Assembly: GCA_016845305.1 (NCBI GenBank)
Contig: JAERSW010000070.1
Span: 62,001-126,000 of the forward strand
Reading direction: 5' to 3'
From: Acidimicrobiales bacterium
Lineage (GTDB): Bacteria; Actinomycetota; Acidimicrobiia; Acidimicrobiales; MedAcidi-G1
DNA: 64,000 nucleotides
The stretch's first letter is position 1. Every line of letters starts with the position of its first letter. The position numbers were made by a program, and so were the translations under genes. Positions 28,670 to 40,318 of the stretch are shown here, in pieces. Below the pieces are notes generated by a model that ran no database searches, was not told the origin of the DNA, and saw only the letters and a program-made list of their open reading frames with translations.

Positions 28670-31600
28670 CCGGCCCCGTCCCCGGCGACCAGGCCGCACG
28701 CGACCGGATCCTCGGATCGCTCCACGAGAACCTCTTCGTCGAGGCCGGCGCCGGAACCGGCAAGACCACCGCGCTGGTGGGCCGCATGGTCGGCCTGGTG
28801 GTCGACGAGGGCGTGGCCGTCGAGGAGATCGCCGCCATCACCTTCACCGAGAAGGCGGCGGCCGAGTTGGGCGACCGGTTCCGACGGAGCCTCGAGGACG
28901 TGGCCCGCCACGACGACGACCCCGACCGGCGGGAACGCGCCGAGGTCGCCCTGGCCGACGTCGACCTCGCCGCGCTCACCACCCTCCACGGCTTCGCCCG
29001 TCGCCTCCTCGGGGACCACCCGCTCGAGGCCGGCCTCCCGCCGGGCTTCGAGCTCCTCGACGAGGTGGCCAGCCACCTCGGGTTCGACGACCGCTGGGCC
29101 GACCTCCAGCGCGACCTGCTCGACGACGACGACCTCGCCCGGACCATCCTCCTCGCCGACGCCATGGGCATCCGTCCCGGCCACCTCCGGGAGCTCGCCC
29201 GCGACCTCGACGACCGCTACGACCTCCTGGGCGACCTGCCGGTCCCCGCCGAGCCCCCCACCGTCGACGTGGCCGCCATCATCGGGCACATGGACGAGGC
29301 GCTGGCCCTCGACCGCGACGACGTGGACGAGGACGACCGGCTCCGACGCCGACTGGCCAGGATCCGCGACGCCCGCAGCGCACTGGCCGGCGCCGTCGAC
29401 GAGGTCGATGTCGTCCGCGTGCTGGCCGACGCCGTACTCCGGTCGTCCCTCAACGCCGGCCGGGACGGGAACAAGAAGGTCTGGGGCGACGACAAGGCCG
29501 AGATCGTCGACGCCGCCTACGCCGCCCGCGACCTCTGGGACGACATCCTGGGTCGCACCGCGGACGCCGTCCTCCGCCGGATCCTCGCCGAGCTCGTCGA
29601 CGCCACGCTCCAGGCCGCCGACGCCCGTCGCCGTGCCGGCACCCTGGTCTTCCACGATCTCCTGGTCATCGCCCGCGACCTGCTGGCCGACCCCGACGTG
29701 GGCGACGCGGTCCGGGCCTGCCTCCACGAGCGGTACCGCCACCTCCTCCTGGACGAGTTCCAGGACACCGACCCCCTCCAGCTCGAGCTGGCCCTCCTCC
29801 TGACCGACCCCGACGCTCCGGCGGGGAGCGACACCGGCGACTTCGCCCCGGAACCCGGATCGTTGTTCCTGGTCGGCGATCCGAAGCAGTCCATCTACCG
29901 GTTCCGCCGGGCCGACATCGCCCTGTACCTGCTCGCCCGTCGGACCGTGCGGGCCGCCGGGGTCGCCCTGACGGAGAACTTCCGGACCACCGTCCCCATC
30001 ATCGACTGGGTCAACGCCGTCTTCGGCCACCTCGTCGGCACGACCGGCTCGGACGACGACGCCCCACCCGACCGCCCGGTCCAGCCCGACTACACGCCCC
30101 TCGTCGGGCGGCGCGACGCGGCGGACACCGGCCCGTCGGTCACGTTGCTCGGCCGCCACGCCCACGGTGACGAGGTCGACGCCGAGGGGCTCCGGGAGGC
30201 CGAGGCCGATGACGTGGCCGACGCCATCGCCACCGCGGTGGCCGAGGAGTGGACCGTCGAGGGCGTCGACGGTCGAGCCCGACCCTGCCGCTTCGGCGAC
30301 GTCGCCATCCTCCTCCCCACCCGCACCTCGCTGCCCGCCCTCGAGGAAGCGCTGGACGCGGCCGGGATCCCCTACCGGGCCGAGTCCAGCTCGATGCTCT
30401 TCGCCACCCCCCAGGTCCGTGACCTCCTGATGGTGCTGCGGGCCATCGACGACCCCAGCGACGACCTGGCCGTGGTCGCCGCCCTCCGCACCCCCTACCT
30501 CGGCTGCGGCGACGACGACCTGGCCCGCTGGCGGGTCCACCACGGCGGCACCTGGAACCACCAGGCAGGCCCGTTCGACGACGTCCCGTCCGAGGTCGCC
30601 GTCGTCGCCTCCGGCCTCGCCTGGATGGCCGAACTGCACCGGGTCCGCCACCACCTCGGCCCCTCGGGGGTCCTCGAGCGGGTCGTCCACGACCGCCGGG
30701 TCCTCCAGGTGGCCCACGGCGAGGCCCGGCCGCGCGACGCGTGGCGACGGGCCCGACTGCTCGCCGACCGGGCGCGGGCCTACGCCGAGTCCGGCGGCGG
30801 TTCGCTCCGGGGCTTCGTCGACTGGTGCCTGGCCCAGGCCGACGAGAAGGGCCGCGTCGCCGAGACGGTGCTCCCCGAGGTGGACGACGACGCGGTGCGG
30901 ATCCTGACCATCCACGGCGCCAAGGGCCTCGAGTTCCCCATCACCATCCTCTCCGGGATGTCGACCCAGAAGGCCCGGACCGATTCCGGCGTCCAACTCC
31001 TCCTGGACGGCGCGGGCGGTGCCGAGGTCAGCATCCGCGACGGGGTCCGGACCGCCGGCTTCACGCCGGCGCGCGAGGACGACCAGCGCTTCCAGGATGC
31101 CGAGACGGTCCGCCTGCTCTACGTGGCCGCCACCCGGGCCCGCGACCACCTGGTGGTCTCCGTCCACCGCGCCACCGACGTCGACCCCGACAAGCCCAGC
31201 CGTCCCGGCCCGGGACGCCTCCTGGCCCACGCCCTCGACCGGGTCGGCGACCACGCCGTCGACGACGACCTGGTGCCGACCAGCCGGCCCCTCCCCGCCG
31301 CCGGAGAGCCGTCGGGCCGGCCCCTCGCCGATCGTCGGACCTGGGAGGACGAGCGTGCCGCCGCCCTCGAGGCCGCGGCGCGACCCCGCACCGTGTCGGC
31401 CACGGCCATCGCCTCCCATCTGCACGACGCCCCCGACGAGGATCGGGCCCGTCCCGGCGAGGTCGGGCGCCACGGCACCGGCGTCGGGCGCGCCGTCCAC
31501 GGTGCGCTGGAGGTCCTCGACTTCTCCACCGACGACCCCGGCGACGTCGTCCGGGAGCAGGCCATCGCCGAGGGCCTGCTGGGCGACCTGGGGACCATCG

Positions 31601-32022
31601 ACGCCCTCGTCCGGGCGGGCCTGGCCTCCGACTCGGTCCGGGCCGCCGCCGGCGGCCGACACTGGCGCGAGCTGTACGTGGCCGCTCCGGTCGACGACGC
31701 CGAGGGCGCCCCGGTCATCGAGGGCTACGTCGACCTCGCCTACCTCGCCGACGACCCGGAGAGCGGTGAAGACGGGCTGGTCATCGTCGACTACAAGACC
31801 GACGCCGTGGCCGACGAGGCCGACCTCGCCGCCAAGGCCGAGCGCTACCGGATGCAGGGCGCCACCTACGCGCTGGCCGCCGAGCGGGCCACCGGACGGG
31901 CGGTCCATCGGGTCGTGCTCTGCTTCCTCGCCGCCGACGGCGCCACCGAGGTCGAGGTCGACGACCTCCCGGGCGCCATCGCCGCGGTCGTCGCCGCCGC
32001 CCGGGACCTGGCCGGCGCCTGA
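28666..32022 (+). CDS. addA: AddA-like UvrD-family helicase/nuclease
   Basis: A 1118-residue ATP-dependent helicase-nuclease. Walker A is FVEAGAGTGKTTALVG (about 24-39), motif Ia region ITFTEKAAAEL, Walker B LLLDEFQDTDPLQ (near 360), motif III LVGDPKQSIYRFRRAD, motif V RILTIHGAKGLEFP and motif VI LLYVAATRARDHLV (near 815). A C-terminal PD-(D/E)XK nuclease follows: GVGRAVHGALEVLDF and LVIVDYKTD (near 1037). One active helicase plus two nucleases in two coupled genes matches AddAB rather than RecBCD or mycobacterial AdnAB, where both subunits carry helicase folds with Walker motifs. The GTG start overlaps the addB stop by four bases. Confidence 0.92.
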   Translation: MTGPVPGDQAARDRILGSLHENLFVEAGAGTGKTTALVGRMVGLVVDEGVAVEEIAAITFTEKAAAELGDRFRRSLEDVARHDDDPDRRERAEVALADVDLAALTTLHGFARRLLGDHPLEAGLPPGFELLDEVASHLGFDDRWADLQRDLLDDDDLARTILLADAMGIRPGHLRELARDLDDRYDLLGDLPVPAEPPTVDVAAIIGHMDEALALDRDDVDEDDRLRRRLARIRDARSALAGAVDEVDVVRVLADAVLRSSLNAGRDGNKKVWGDDKAEIVDAAYAARDLWDDILGRTADAVLRRILAELVDATLQAADARRRAGTLVFHDLLVIARDLLADPDVGDAVRACLHERYRHLLLDEFQDTDPLQLELALLLTDPDAPAGSDTGDFAPEPGSLFLVGDPKQSIYRFRRADIALYLLARRTVRAAGVALTENFRTTVPIIDWVNAVFGHLVGTTGSDDDAPPDRPVQPDYTPLVGRRDAADTGPSVTLLGRHAHGDEVDAEGLREAEADDVADAIATAVAEEWTVEGVDGRARPCRFGDVAILLPTRTSLPALEEALDAAGIPYRAESSSMLFATPQVRDLLMVLRAIDDPSDDLAVVAALRTPYLGCGDDDLARWRVHHGGTWNHQAGPFDDVPSEVAVVASGLAWMAELHRVRHHLGPSGVLERVVHDRRVLQVAHGEARPRDAWRRARLLADRARAYAESGGGSLRGFVDWCLAQADEKGRVAETVLPEVDDDAVRILTIHGAKGLEFPITILSGMSTQKARTDSGVQLLLDGAGGAEVSIRDGVRTAGFTPAREDDQRFQDAETVRLLYVAATRARDHLVVSVHRATDVDPDKPSRPGPGRLLAHALDRVGDHAVDDDLVPTSRPLPAAGEPSGRPLADRRTWEDERAAALEAAARPRTVSATAIASHLHDAPDEDRARPGEVGRHGTGVGRAVHGALEVLDFSTDDPGDVVREQAIAEGLLGDLGTIDALVRAGLASDSVRAAAGGRHWRELYVAAPVDDAEGAPVIEGYVDLAYLADDPESGEDGLVIVDYKTDAVADEADLAAKAERYRMQGATYALAAERATGRAVHRVVLCFLAADGATEVEVDDLPGAIAAVVAAARDLAGA

Positions 32023-32037
32023 GCAGACGCCGGCCTC

Positions 32038-32082
32038 ATCCGAAACGGCCTGATCCAAAGCGGCCTGATCCAAAGCGGCCGG
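32038..32082. repeat. 15-bp tandem repeat, three copies
   Basis: Units 32038-32052, 32053-32067 and 32068-32082 follow the pattern ATCC(A/G)AA(A/G)CGGCC(T/G)G and begin 16 bases past the addA stop codon, in the 84-base gap to the next gene. Confidence 0.9.
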
Positions 32083-32093
32083 ACGGCGATCGG

Positions 32094-32099
32094 TAGCGT
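32094..32099 (+). promoter_or_regulatory. Putative -10 element of the leaderless CitE-like gene
   Basis: TAGCGT lies seven bases before the ATG at 32107. Confidence 0.45.
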
Positions 32100-32106
32100 C
32101 GGCGCC

Positions 32107-32970
32107 ATGGCCCCGCCCCCCGGTGACCCCGACTTCACCCTGCGGAGCCTGCTCTTCGCCCCCGGCAACCGGGCCGACGTTCTGGCCAAGCTCCCCCGCT
32201 CGTCGCCCAGCGCCGCGGTCATCGACCTCGAGGACGCCGTCCCGCCCGACCGCAAGGACGAGGCCCGGGCCGTGGCCCACCGGGTCGCCCCCGAACTCGT
32301 CGACGCCGTCCGCCTCATGGTCCGCGTCAACGCCGTCGACACCGCCGACTTCCCCGACGACGTCCGGCACGGCCTCCCGGCCGGGCTGACCGGCGTGGTC
32401 GTCCCCAAGCTCGAATCGGCGGCCATGGTCGACGAGGTGGCCGGCCTCCTCGACTCGGTCGGACACCCCGACCTCCCCATCGTCGCCGGCCTGGAGACGG
32501 TGGCCGGCGTGGTCGACGCCCGCACGGTCACCACCCACCCCCGGGTCCGGTGGTGCTACTTCGGTGCCGAGGACTACGTCGCCGACCTCGGCGGCATCCG
32601 GACGACCTCCAACCACGAGGTGGCCACCGCCCGCGCCCAGGTCGGCCAGGCCGCCGCCCTGGGTGGCGTCCAGGCCATCGACATGGTGGTGGCCGACTTC
32701 GGTGACGCCGACCGGTTCCGACGCGAGGCCGGCGAGGCCCGTGCCCTCGGCTTCTCCGGAAAGCTCTGCATCCACCCCGCCCAGGTCCCCCTGGCCACCG
32801 GGGCCTTTCGCCCCACCGACGAGGAACTGGCCTGGGCGGAGGCCGTCGTCGACGCCTACGACGCCGCGCTGGCCCGCGGCGACGCCTCCATCCAGGTCGA
32901 CGGCGGCATGGTCGACGAGCCGGTGGCCCGGCGGGCCCGGGCGCTGCTGGCCGAAGCACGCACCGACTGA
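32107..32970 (+). CDS. CitE/HpcH-HpaI family CoA-ester lyase
   Basis: A 287-residue TIM-barrel protein of the CitE-like (beta subunit of citrate lyase/malyl-CoA lyase) superfamily, Mg-dependent enzymes that cleave or hydrolyse 3-hydroxy-acyl-CoA esters. Motifs: LRSLLFAPGNRADVLAKL, metal and substrate loop AVIDLEDAVPPDRKDEAR, VPKLESAAMV, GLETVAGVVDAR, YFGAEDYVADLGG and GKLCIHPAQVP. Stand-alone bacterial CitE-like genes often encode malyl-/methylmalyl-/citramalyl-CoA lyases; this neighbourhood of CoA ligases fits but does not decide the substrate. Confidence 0.88.
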   Translation: MAPPPGDPDFTLRSLLFAPGNRADVLAKLPRSSPSAAVIDLEDAVPPDRKDEARAVAHRVAPELVDAVRLMVRVNAVDTADFPDDVRHGLPAGLTGVVVPKLESAAMVDEVAGLLDSVGHPDLPIVAGLETVAGVVDARTVTTHPRVRWCYFGAEDYVADLGGIRTTSNHEVATARAQVGQAAALGGVQAIDMVVADFGDADRFRREAGEARALGFSGKLCIHPAQVPLATGAFRPTDEELAWAEAVVDAYDAALARGDASIQVDGGMVDEPVARRARALLAEARTD

Positions 32971-33005
32971 ACCCCGACCCCCTGCGAAGCGGAAGGCGAG
33001 ACGAC

Positions 33006-33950
33006 ATGGCGAACGTGGTCCCCGAGGGCGAGGCCCTCTACGGCATCCAGTTGCCCATCCAGACCCTGACCCGGACCCTCGCCGACCCGTGGGAGGACGA
33101 CGCCACGCCGGCCGACCTGCTCCGGGTGGCGCAGGCCGCCGAGGCCGCCGGCCTGGACTTCGTCGGGGTGTGCGACCACGTGGCCGTGCCCGACGACGAG
33201 TACTCGGCCAACATGCGGACCACCTGGTACGACCCGGTGGCCACCCTCGCCTGGCTGGGCGCCCACACCGAACGGGTCCGCCTGCTCTCGGTCGTCTGGA
33301 TCGCCCCGTACCGGCATCCGCTCCTGACCGCCAGCTCGTTCGGCACGCTCGCCCACCTCACCGGCGACCGGGTCATCCTCGGCGTCGGCGCCGGCCACGT
33401 GGAGGGCGAGTTCGCCGCCCTCGGCGTCGACTACCACCGCCGCGGCCGCATCCTCGATGAGTGCATCGACGCGGTGCGCGGCGCCTGGTCCGCCCCGTAC
33501 GTCAGCCACGAGGGCGACGCCTACGCCTACGCCGACGTCGGCGTCTCGCCCGGGCCGGTGTCCGGCGACCTCCCCATCTGGGTCGGGGGCAGCGGCGCCG
33601 CCGCCTGGCGGCGGACCGGCCGACGGGGCGACGGCTACATCCCCATGGGCGCCAGCCGGGACCAGTACCCCGAGATCATCGACACCATCCGTCGGTCCGC
33701 CGACGAGGCGGGCCGTGACGACGCCCGGTTCGACGTGGGGATCATGCCCGGCTGGGCCTACATCGGCGATCCGCCCGACGGCCTGCCTCCGGCCTGGCTG
33801 ACCGGCGACCCCGAGCACATCGCCGAGGAACTCCGGGCCGACCGCGAGGTGGGCGCCAACGTGTTCCACCTGAAGTTCCGGGGGCGAACGATCGAGGAAT
33901 ACCTCGACCAGTTGGCCGCCTTCGGCGAGCAGGTCCGCCCCCTGCTCTGA
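33006..33950 (+). CDS. LLM-class flavin/F420-dependent oxidoreductase
   Basis: A 314-residue luciferase-like monooxygenase-fold protein. The N-terminal strand-helix (LLRVAQAAEAAGLDFVGVCD), RVRLLSVVWIAPYRHPLLTA, LGVGAGHVEGEFAALGVDY and the PIWVGGSGAAAWRR barrel strand are typical of actinobacterial F420-dependent members. These use reduced F420 or FMN to reduce or oxygenate diverse substrates. Cofactor choice is inferred. A polypurine stretch (GCGGAAGGCGAG) precedes the ATG. It may be cotranscribed with the CitE-like gene, 35 bases upstream. Confidence 0.87.
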   Translation: MANVVPEGEALYGIQLPIQTLTRTLADPWEDDATPADLLRVAQAAEAAGLDFVGVCDHVAVPDDEYSANMRTTWYDPVATLAWLGAHTERVRLLSVVWIAPYRHPLLTASSFGTLAHLTGDRVILGVGAGHVEGEFAALGVDYHRRGRILDECIDAVRGAWSAPYVSHEGDAYAYADVGVSPGPVSGDLPIWVGGSGAAAWRRTGRRGDGYIPMGASRDQYPEIIDTIRRSADEAGRDDARFDVGIMPGWAYIGDPPDGLPPAWLTGDPEHIAEELRADREVGANVFHLKFRGRTIEEYLDQLAAFGEQVRPLL

Positions 33951-34074
33951 CGGAAGTTTCGGGGCCCATCCCCATCGGGAGGGTGCGACCGGGGCCAGAA
34001 CCGGCGATCATGGGGGTCCTGCCCCGGTGGAACCCGTCCCGGAGGCGTACCGACGACCCGAGCCCGGAGGCACG

Positions 34075-34545
34075 GTGAAGATCGACGACGACACCCAGAA
34101 GGCGCTGCTGCTGTTCAACCGCCGCGCCGAAGCCGCCGAGGCCGCCAAGGAGGCCGAGCGTCGGCTGGCCAAGGCCGCCAAGGCCAAGGACGAGGCCGCC
34201 GACGCCCTCAAGCGCGCCCAGGACTCCGGCGGTGGCGCCGAGGCGGTCGCCGAGGCCGAGGCCACCTGGCGGACCGCCGTCGACACATGGCAGCGCCTCC
34301 GCGACGGCGAGGAGCCCGTCGAAGAGGAGACCCCCGCCGAGGACGCTTCCGCTGAGGAGACTTCCGGCGAGGAGACCCCCGCTGAGGACGAGGCTTCCGA
34401 AGAGGAGGCCCCGGCCGACGAGGCACCCGCCGACGAGGCTTCCGAGGAGGAGGCCCCGGCCGAGGACACGCCCGCCGAGGAGGACGCCCCGGCCGACGAC
34501 GAGGACCAGGCACCCGAGGACGCCGCCCCCGACGAGGAGGAGTAG
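34075..34545 (+). CDS. Highly acidic Glu/Ala/Pro-rich protein with N-terminal coiled coil
   Basis: A 156-residue protein of unknown function. Residues 1-60 form a charged, Ala-rich amphipathic helix or coiled coil (RRAEAAEAAKEAERRLAKAA), then a short segment with Trp. Residues about 80-156 are a low-complexity tail made of degenerate EEAPADEA / EETPAEDA repeats, almost entirely Glu, Asp, Ala and Pro. No signal peptide or membrane helix is seen. GTG at 34075 is chosen because GGAGG lies four bases upstream; GTG at 34027 is in frame but unsupported. It is followed after nine bases by the second PhyH-like gene and is probably cotranscribed with it. Confidence 0.65.
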   Translation: MKIDDDTQKALLLFNRRAEAAEAAKEAERRLAKAAKAKDEAADALKRAQDSGGGAEAVAEAEATWRTAVDTWQRLRDGEEPVEEETPAEDASAEETSGEETPAEDEASEEEAPADEAPADEASEEEAPAEDTPAEEDAPADDEDQAPEDAAPDEEE

Positions 34546-34554
34546 GCCCGGCCC

Positions 34555-35454
34555 GTGCCGGAACTCCCCGCCGAGCCGCTCCGAGCGGTCACCGACGCCG
34601 AGGTCGCCACCTTCCGGAACGACGGCGTCGTCCACCTCCCGGCCATCCTCCCCACCGCCTGGCTGGACCACCTGGCCGGACCGGTCGAGGCCACCATCGC
34701 CGACCCGGCCGTCACCACCGACATGACGGCACTCCGGGACGGGCTGTCGGACACCGACCCCACCTCGGAACCCCGCCCCCGCTTCCTCTCGGGCGTCGAC
34801 CACTGGCGGCACGACCCGTCCTTCGCCGCCTTCGCCACCGCATCGCCACTCCCCGCCATCGCCGGCGCCCTCCTCGACGCCCAGCGGATCCACCTCTACG
34901 AGGACTCGGTGCTCGTCAAGGAGCCCGGGACCACCGAAGCCACCGTCCTGCACCAGGACCTCGGCTACTTCCACCTCGAGGGCGAGCGGATCTGCACCAC
35001 CTGGGTCCCCCTCGACGACGTCGACGCCGAGACCGGTGCCGTGTCCTACCTCCGCGGCTCCCACCGGACCGGCCTCGTCCACCGACCCAACTGGTTCGTG
35101 GTCGACGACCCGCTCCCGGGCGCCGACGGCGAGCCGGTCCCCCACGTGGCCGACGACGACCCCCGCTTCGTCCGCTTCGACGTCCGACCCGGCGACGTGG
35201 TCGTCCACCACGCCGCCACCCTCCACCGAGCCGGCCCCAACCGGTCCACCGACCGGCGACGCCGCGCCGTCTCGGTCCGCTACTGCGGCGACGGCACCAC
35301 GCACCTCCTCCGACCCGGATCGCCCGGCAAGCCCCACCACGACGGGCCCCTCCACGGAGCTGACAGCGCCGTCCCAGTCCGGTCCGGCGACCCCGTCGTC
35401 GACCACCCCGGGTGTCCGATGGTCTGGGAGCGAACCGTAGGGTCGATCCGATGA
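34555..35454 (+). CDS. Phytanoyl-CoA dioxygenase (PhyH)-family oxygenase, second copy
   Basis: A 299-residue Fe(II)/2-oxoglutarate oxygenase. The iron-binding H-x-D is in TVLHQDLGYFHLEG, the distal His in VVVHHAATLHRAGPN, and the oxoglutarate Arg is likely in RRRAVSVRYCGDG. It is only distantly similar to the PhyH protein encoded at 22338. The GTG start directly follows the acidic-protein gene. Its TGA overlaps the ATG of the next acyl-CoA ligase (ATGA, 35451-35454), so oxygenase and ligase are coupled and may act on the same acid, the ligase making the CoA ester that the oxygenase hydroxylates. Confidence 0.87.
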   Translation: MPELPAEPLRAVTDAEVATFRNDGVVHLPAILPTAWLDHLAGPVEATIADPAVTTDMTALRDGLSDTDPTSEPRPRFLSGVDHWRHDPSFAAFATASPLPAIAGALLDAQRIHLYEDSVLVKEPGTTEATVLHQDLGYFHLEGERICTTWVPLDDVDAETGAVSYLRGSHRTGLVHRPNWFVVDDPLPGADGEPVPHVADDDPRFVRFDVRPGDVVVHHAATLHRAGPNRSTDRRRRAVSVRYCGDGTTHLLRPGSPGKPHHDGPLHGADSAVPVRSGDPVVDHPGCPMVWERTVGSIR

Positions 35455-37046
35455 CCGCCCCCTGGGACACCATCCCCCGCCTGGTCGACGACGCCGCCGA
35501 ACGCTTCGGCGACCTCGAGGCCTTCGTCGACGAGGACCGCCGCTGGTCGTTCGCCGACTACCGCGACCGCATCCACGAGGCGTCCCGGGCGCTCATGGCC
35601 CGCGGCATCGGCCCCGGCGACCGGATCGCCGTGTGGGCCCCCAACCTGGCCGAGTGGGCGGTCGCAGCGCTCGGCGCCCACTGCGTCGGCGCCGTCCTCG
35701 TCCCCGTCAACACCCGCTTCAAGGGCCGGGAGGCCGCCGACCTGCTGGCCCGCTCCTCGGCCCGCATCCTGTTCACCGTCACCGACTTCCTCGACGTCGA
35801 CTACGTGGCCCTGCTCCACGACGCCGGTGCCGGCCCCGACAAGCTGGCCAGCCTCGACGAGGTGGTCGTCCTGCGGGGCTCGGTCCCCGAGGGCTGCACC
35901 GCCTGGAACGACTTCGTGTCCGCCGGCAACGCCGTCGACGACGCCGAGCGAGCCGCCCGCTCCGCGGCCGTCACCGGCGACGACCTGTGCCACGTCATGT
36001 TCACCTCGGGCACCACCGGTGCTCCCAAGGGGGCGATGCTCCGCCACTCGGCCGTCTGCCGCGGGTTCCTGTCGTGGAGCGACGTCATTGGCCTGGTCGA
36101 GGGCGACCGCTACCTGGTCGTCAACCCGTTCTTCCACGCCTTCGGGCTCAACTCGGGGATCCTGGCCTGCCTCATGAAGGGCGTGACCCTCGTGCCCCAC
36201 CTCGTGTTCGACGTCCCGTCGGTCATGCGCCGGGTCGCCGAGGAACGGATCACGATGCTCCCCGGCCCGCCGGCCATCTACCAGACCATCCTCGGCCACC
36301 CCGACGACGACCTCACCGACCTGTCGACGCTGCGCCTCGCCGTCACCGGCGCGGCGGCCATCCCGGTCCAGATGATCCACGACATGCGGGACCGCCTCGG
36401 CTTCGAGAAGGTGGTCACCGGCTACGGCCTCACCGAGGCCTCGGGCATCGCCACCATGTGCCGCCACGACGACGACCCGGCGCTCATCGCCGGCACCTCG
36501 GGGCGGGCCATCGACGACGTGGAGGTCCTCGTCGTCGACCCGGACGGCACCCCGTGCGAACCCGGCGAACCGGGCGAGGTGGTGGTCCGGGGCTACAACG
36601 TGATGGTCGGCTACCTCGACGACCCCGAGCAGACCGCCGAGGCGATCGACGCCGACGGCTGGCTCCACACCGGCGACATCGGGGTGATGGACGCCGACGG
36701 CTACCTGGACATCACCGACCGGGTCAAGGACATGTTCATCAACGGCGGGTTCAACGTGTACCCGGCCGAGGTCGAGGGCCTGATGCTGGCGCATCCCGAC
36801 ATCGCCCGGGTGGCCGTGGTCGGCGTCCCCGACGAGCGACTCGGCGAGGTGGGCGCCGCCTTCGTCGTCCCGGCCGCCGGCGCCGAGCCGGACCCCGACG
36901 AGCTGGTCGCCTGGTGCCGGGCCGAGATGGCCAACTACAAGGCGCCCCGCCTCGTCGAGGTGGTCGACGACCTGCCCAGCAACGCCAGCGGCAAGGTCCT
37001 CAAGTTCGAGCTGCGCGAGCGGGCCGCCGCGCTCCGCTCCACCTGA
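35451..37046 (+). CDS. AMP-forming acyl-CoA synthetase (FadD3-like)
   Basis: A 531-residue adenylate-forming CoA ligase. Motifs in order: FTSGTTGAPKGAMLRHSA, NPFFHAFGLNSG, GYGLTEASGIATMC, the hinge YLDITDRVKDMFINGGFNVY, and the catalytic Lys in NASGKVLKFELRE. The pattern is closest to FadD3/medium-chain type ligases used in lipid or steroid side-chain catabolism in actinobacteria; the acid is unknown. It is translationally coupled to the PhyH-like oxygenase upstream. Confidence 0.92.
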   Translation: MTAPWDTIPRLVDDAAERFGDLEAFVDEDRRWSFADYRDRIHEASRALMARGIGPGDRIAVWAPNLAEWAVAALGAHCVGAVLVPVNTRFKGREAADLLARSSARILFTVTDFLDVDYVALLHDAGAGPDKLASLDEVVVLRGSVPEGCTAWNDFVSAGNAVDDAERAARSAAVTGDDLCHVMFTSGTTGAPKGAMLRHSAVCRGFLSWSDVIGLVEGDRYLVVNPFFHAFGLNSGILACLMKGVTLVPHLVFDVPSVMRRVAEERITMLPGPPAIYQTILGHPDDDLTDLSTLRLAVTGAAAIPVQMIHDMRDRLGFEKVVTGYGLTEASGIATMCRHDDDPALIAGTSGRAIDDVEVLVVDPDGTPCEPGEPGEVVVRGYNVMVGYLDDPEQTAEAIDADGWLHTGDIGVMDADGYLDITDRVKDMFINGGFNVYPAEVEGLMLAHPDIARVAVVGVPDERLGEVGAAFVVPAAGAEPDPDELVAWCRAEMANYKAPRLVEVVDDLPSNASGKVLKFELRERAAALRST

Positions 37047-37067
37047 CCCCGCCCGGGAGGGCACCGG

Positions 37068-37073
37068 TAGCCT
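37068..37073 (+). promoter_or_regulatory. Putative -10 element of ileS
   Basis: TAGCCT ends ten bases before the ATG at 37084, so the transcript would have at most a few untranslated bases. Confidence 0.35.
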
Positions 37074-37083
37074 TCCCCCGGTC

Positions 37084-40239
<3,156 letters not shown>

Positions 40240-40254
<15 letters not shown>

Positions 40255-40302
40255 GAGCCGGGCTCCCCGACCTGACGGCGCGGCTCCCTGGCCTGACGGC
40301 GC
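40240..40302. repeat. 21-bp tandem repeat carrying the ileS stop codon
   Basis: Three 21-base units (40240-40260, 40261-40281, 40282-40302) share CTCCC-G-CCTGA. The first contains the last four codons and TGA of ileS, so two extra stop-bearing copies follow the gene. Confidence 0.85.
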
Positions 40303-40318
40303 GGGCCCCGACGGCGGA

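Noticed and set aside
23899-32775. Very long open frames antisense to, or in other frames of, the acyl-CoA ligase and addAB genes (up to nearly 1500 codons)
   Set aside because: They are by-products of very high GC at third codon positions; translations are Arg/Pro/Gly/Val-rich, show no domain motifs and overlap genes with clear motifs.
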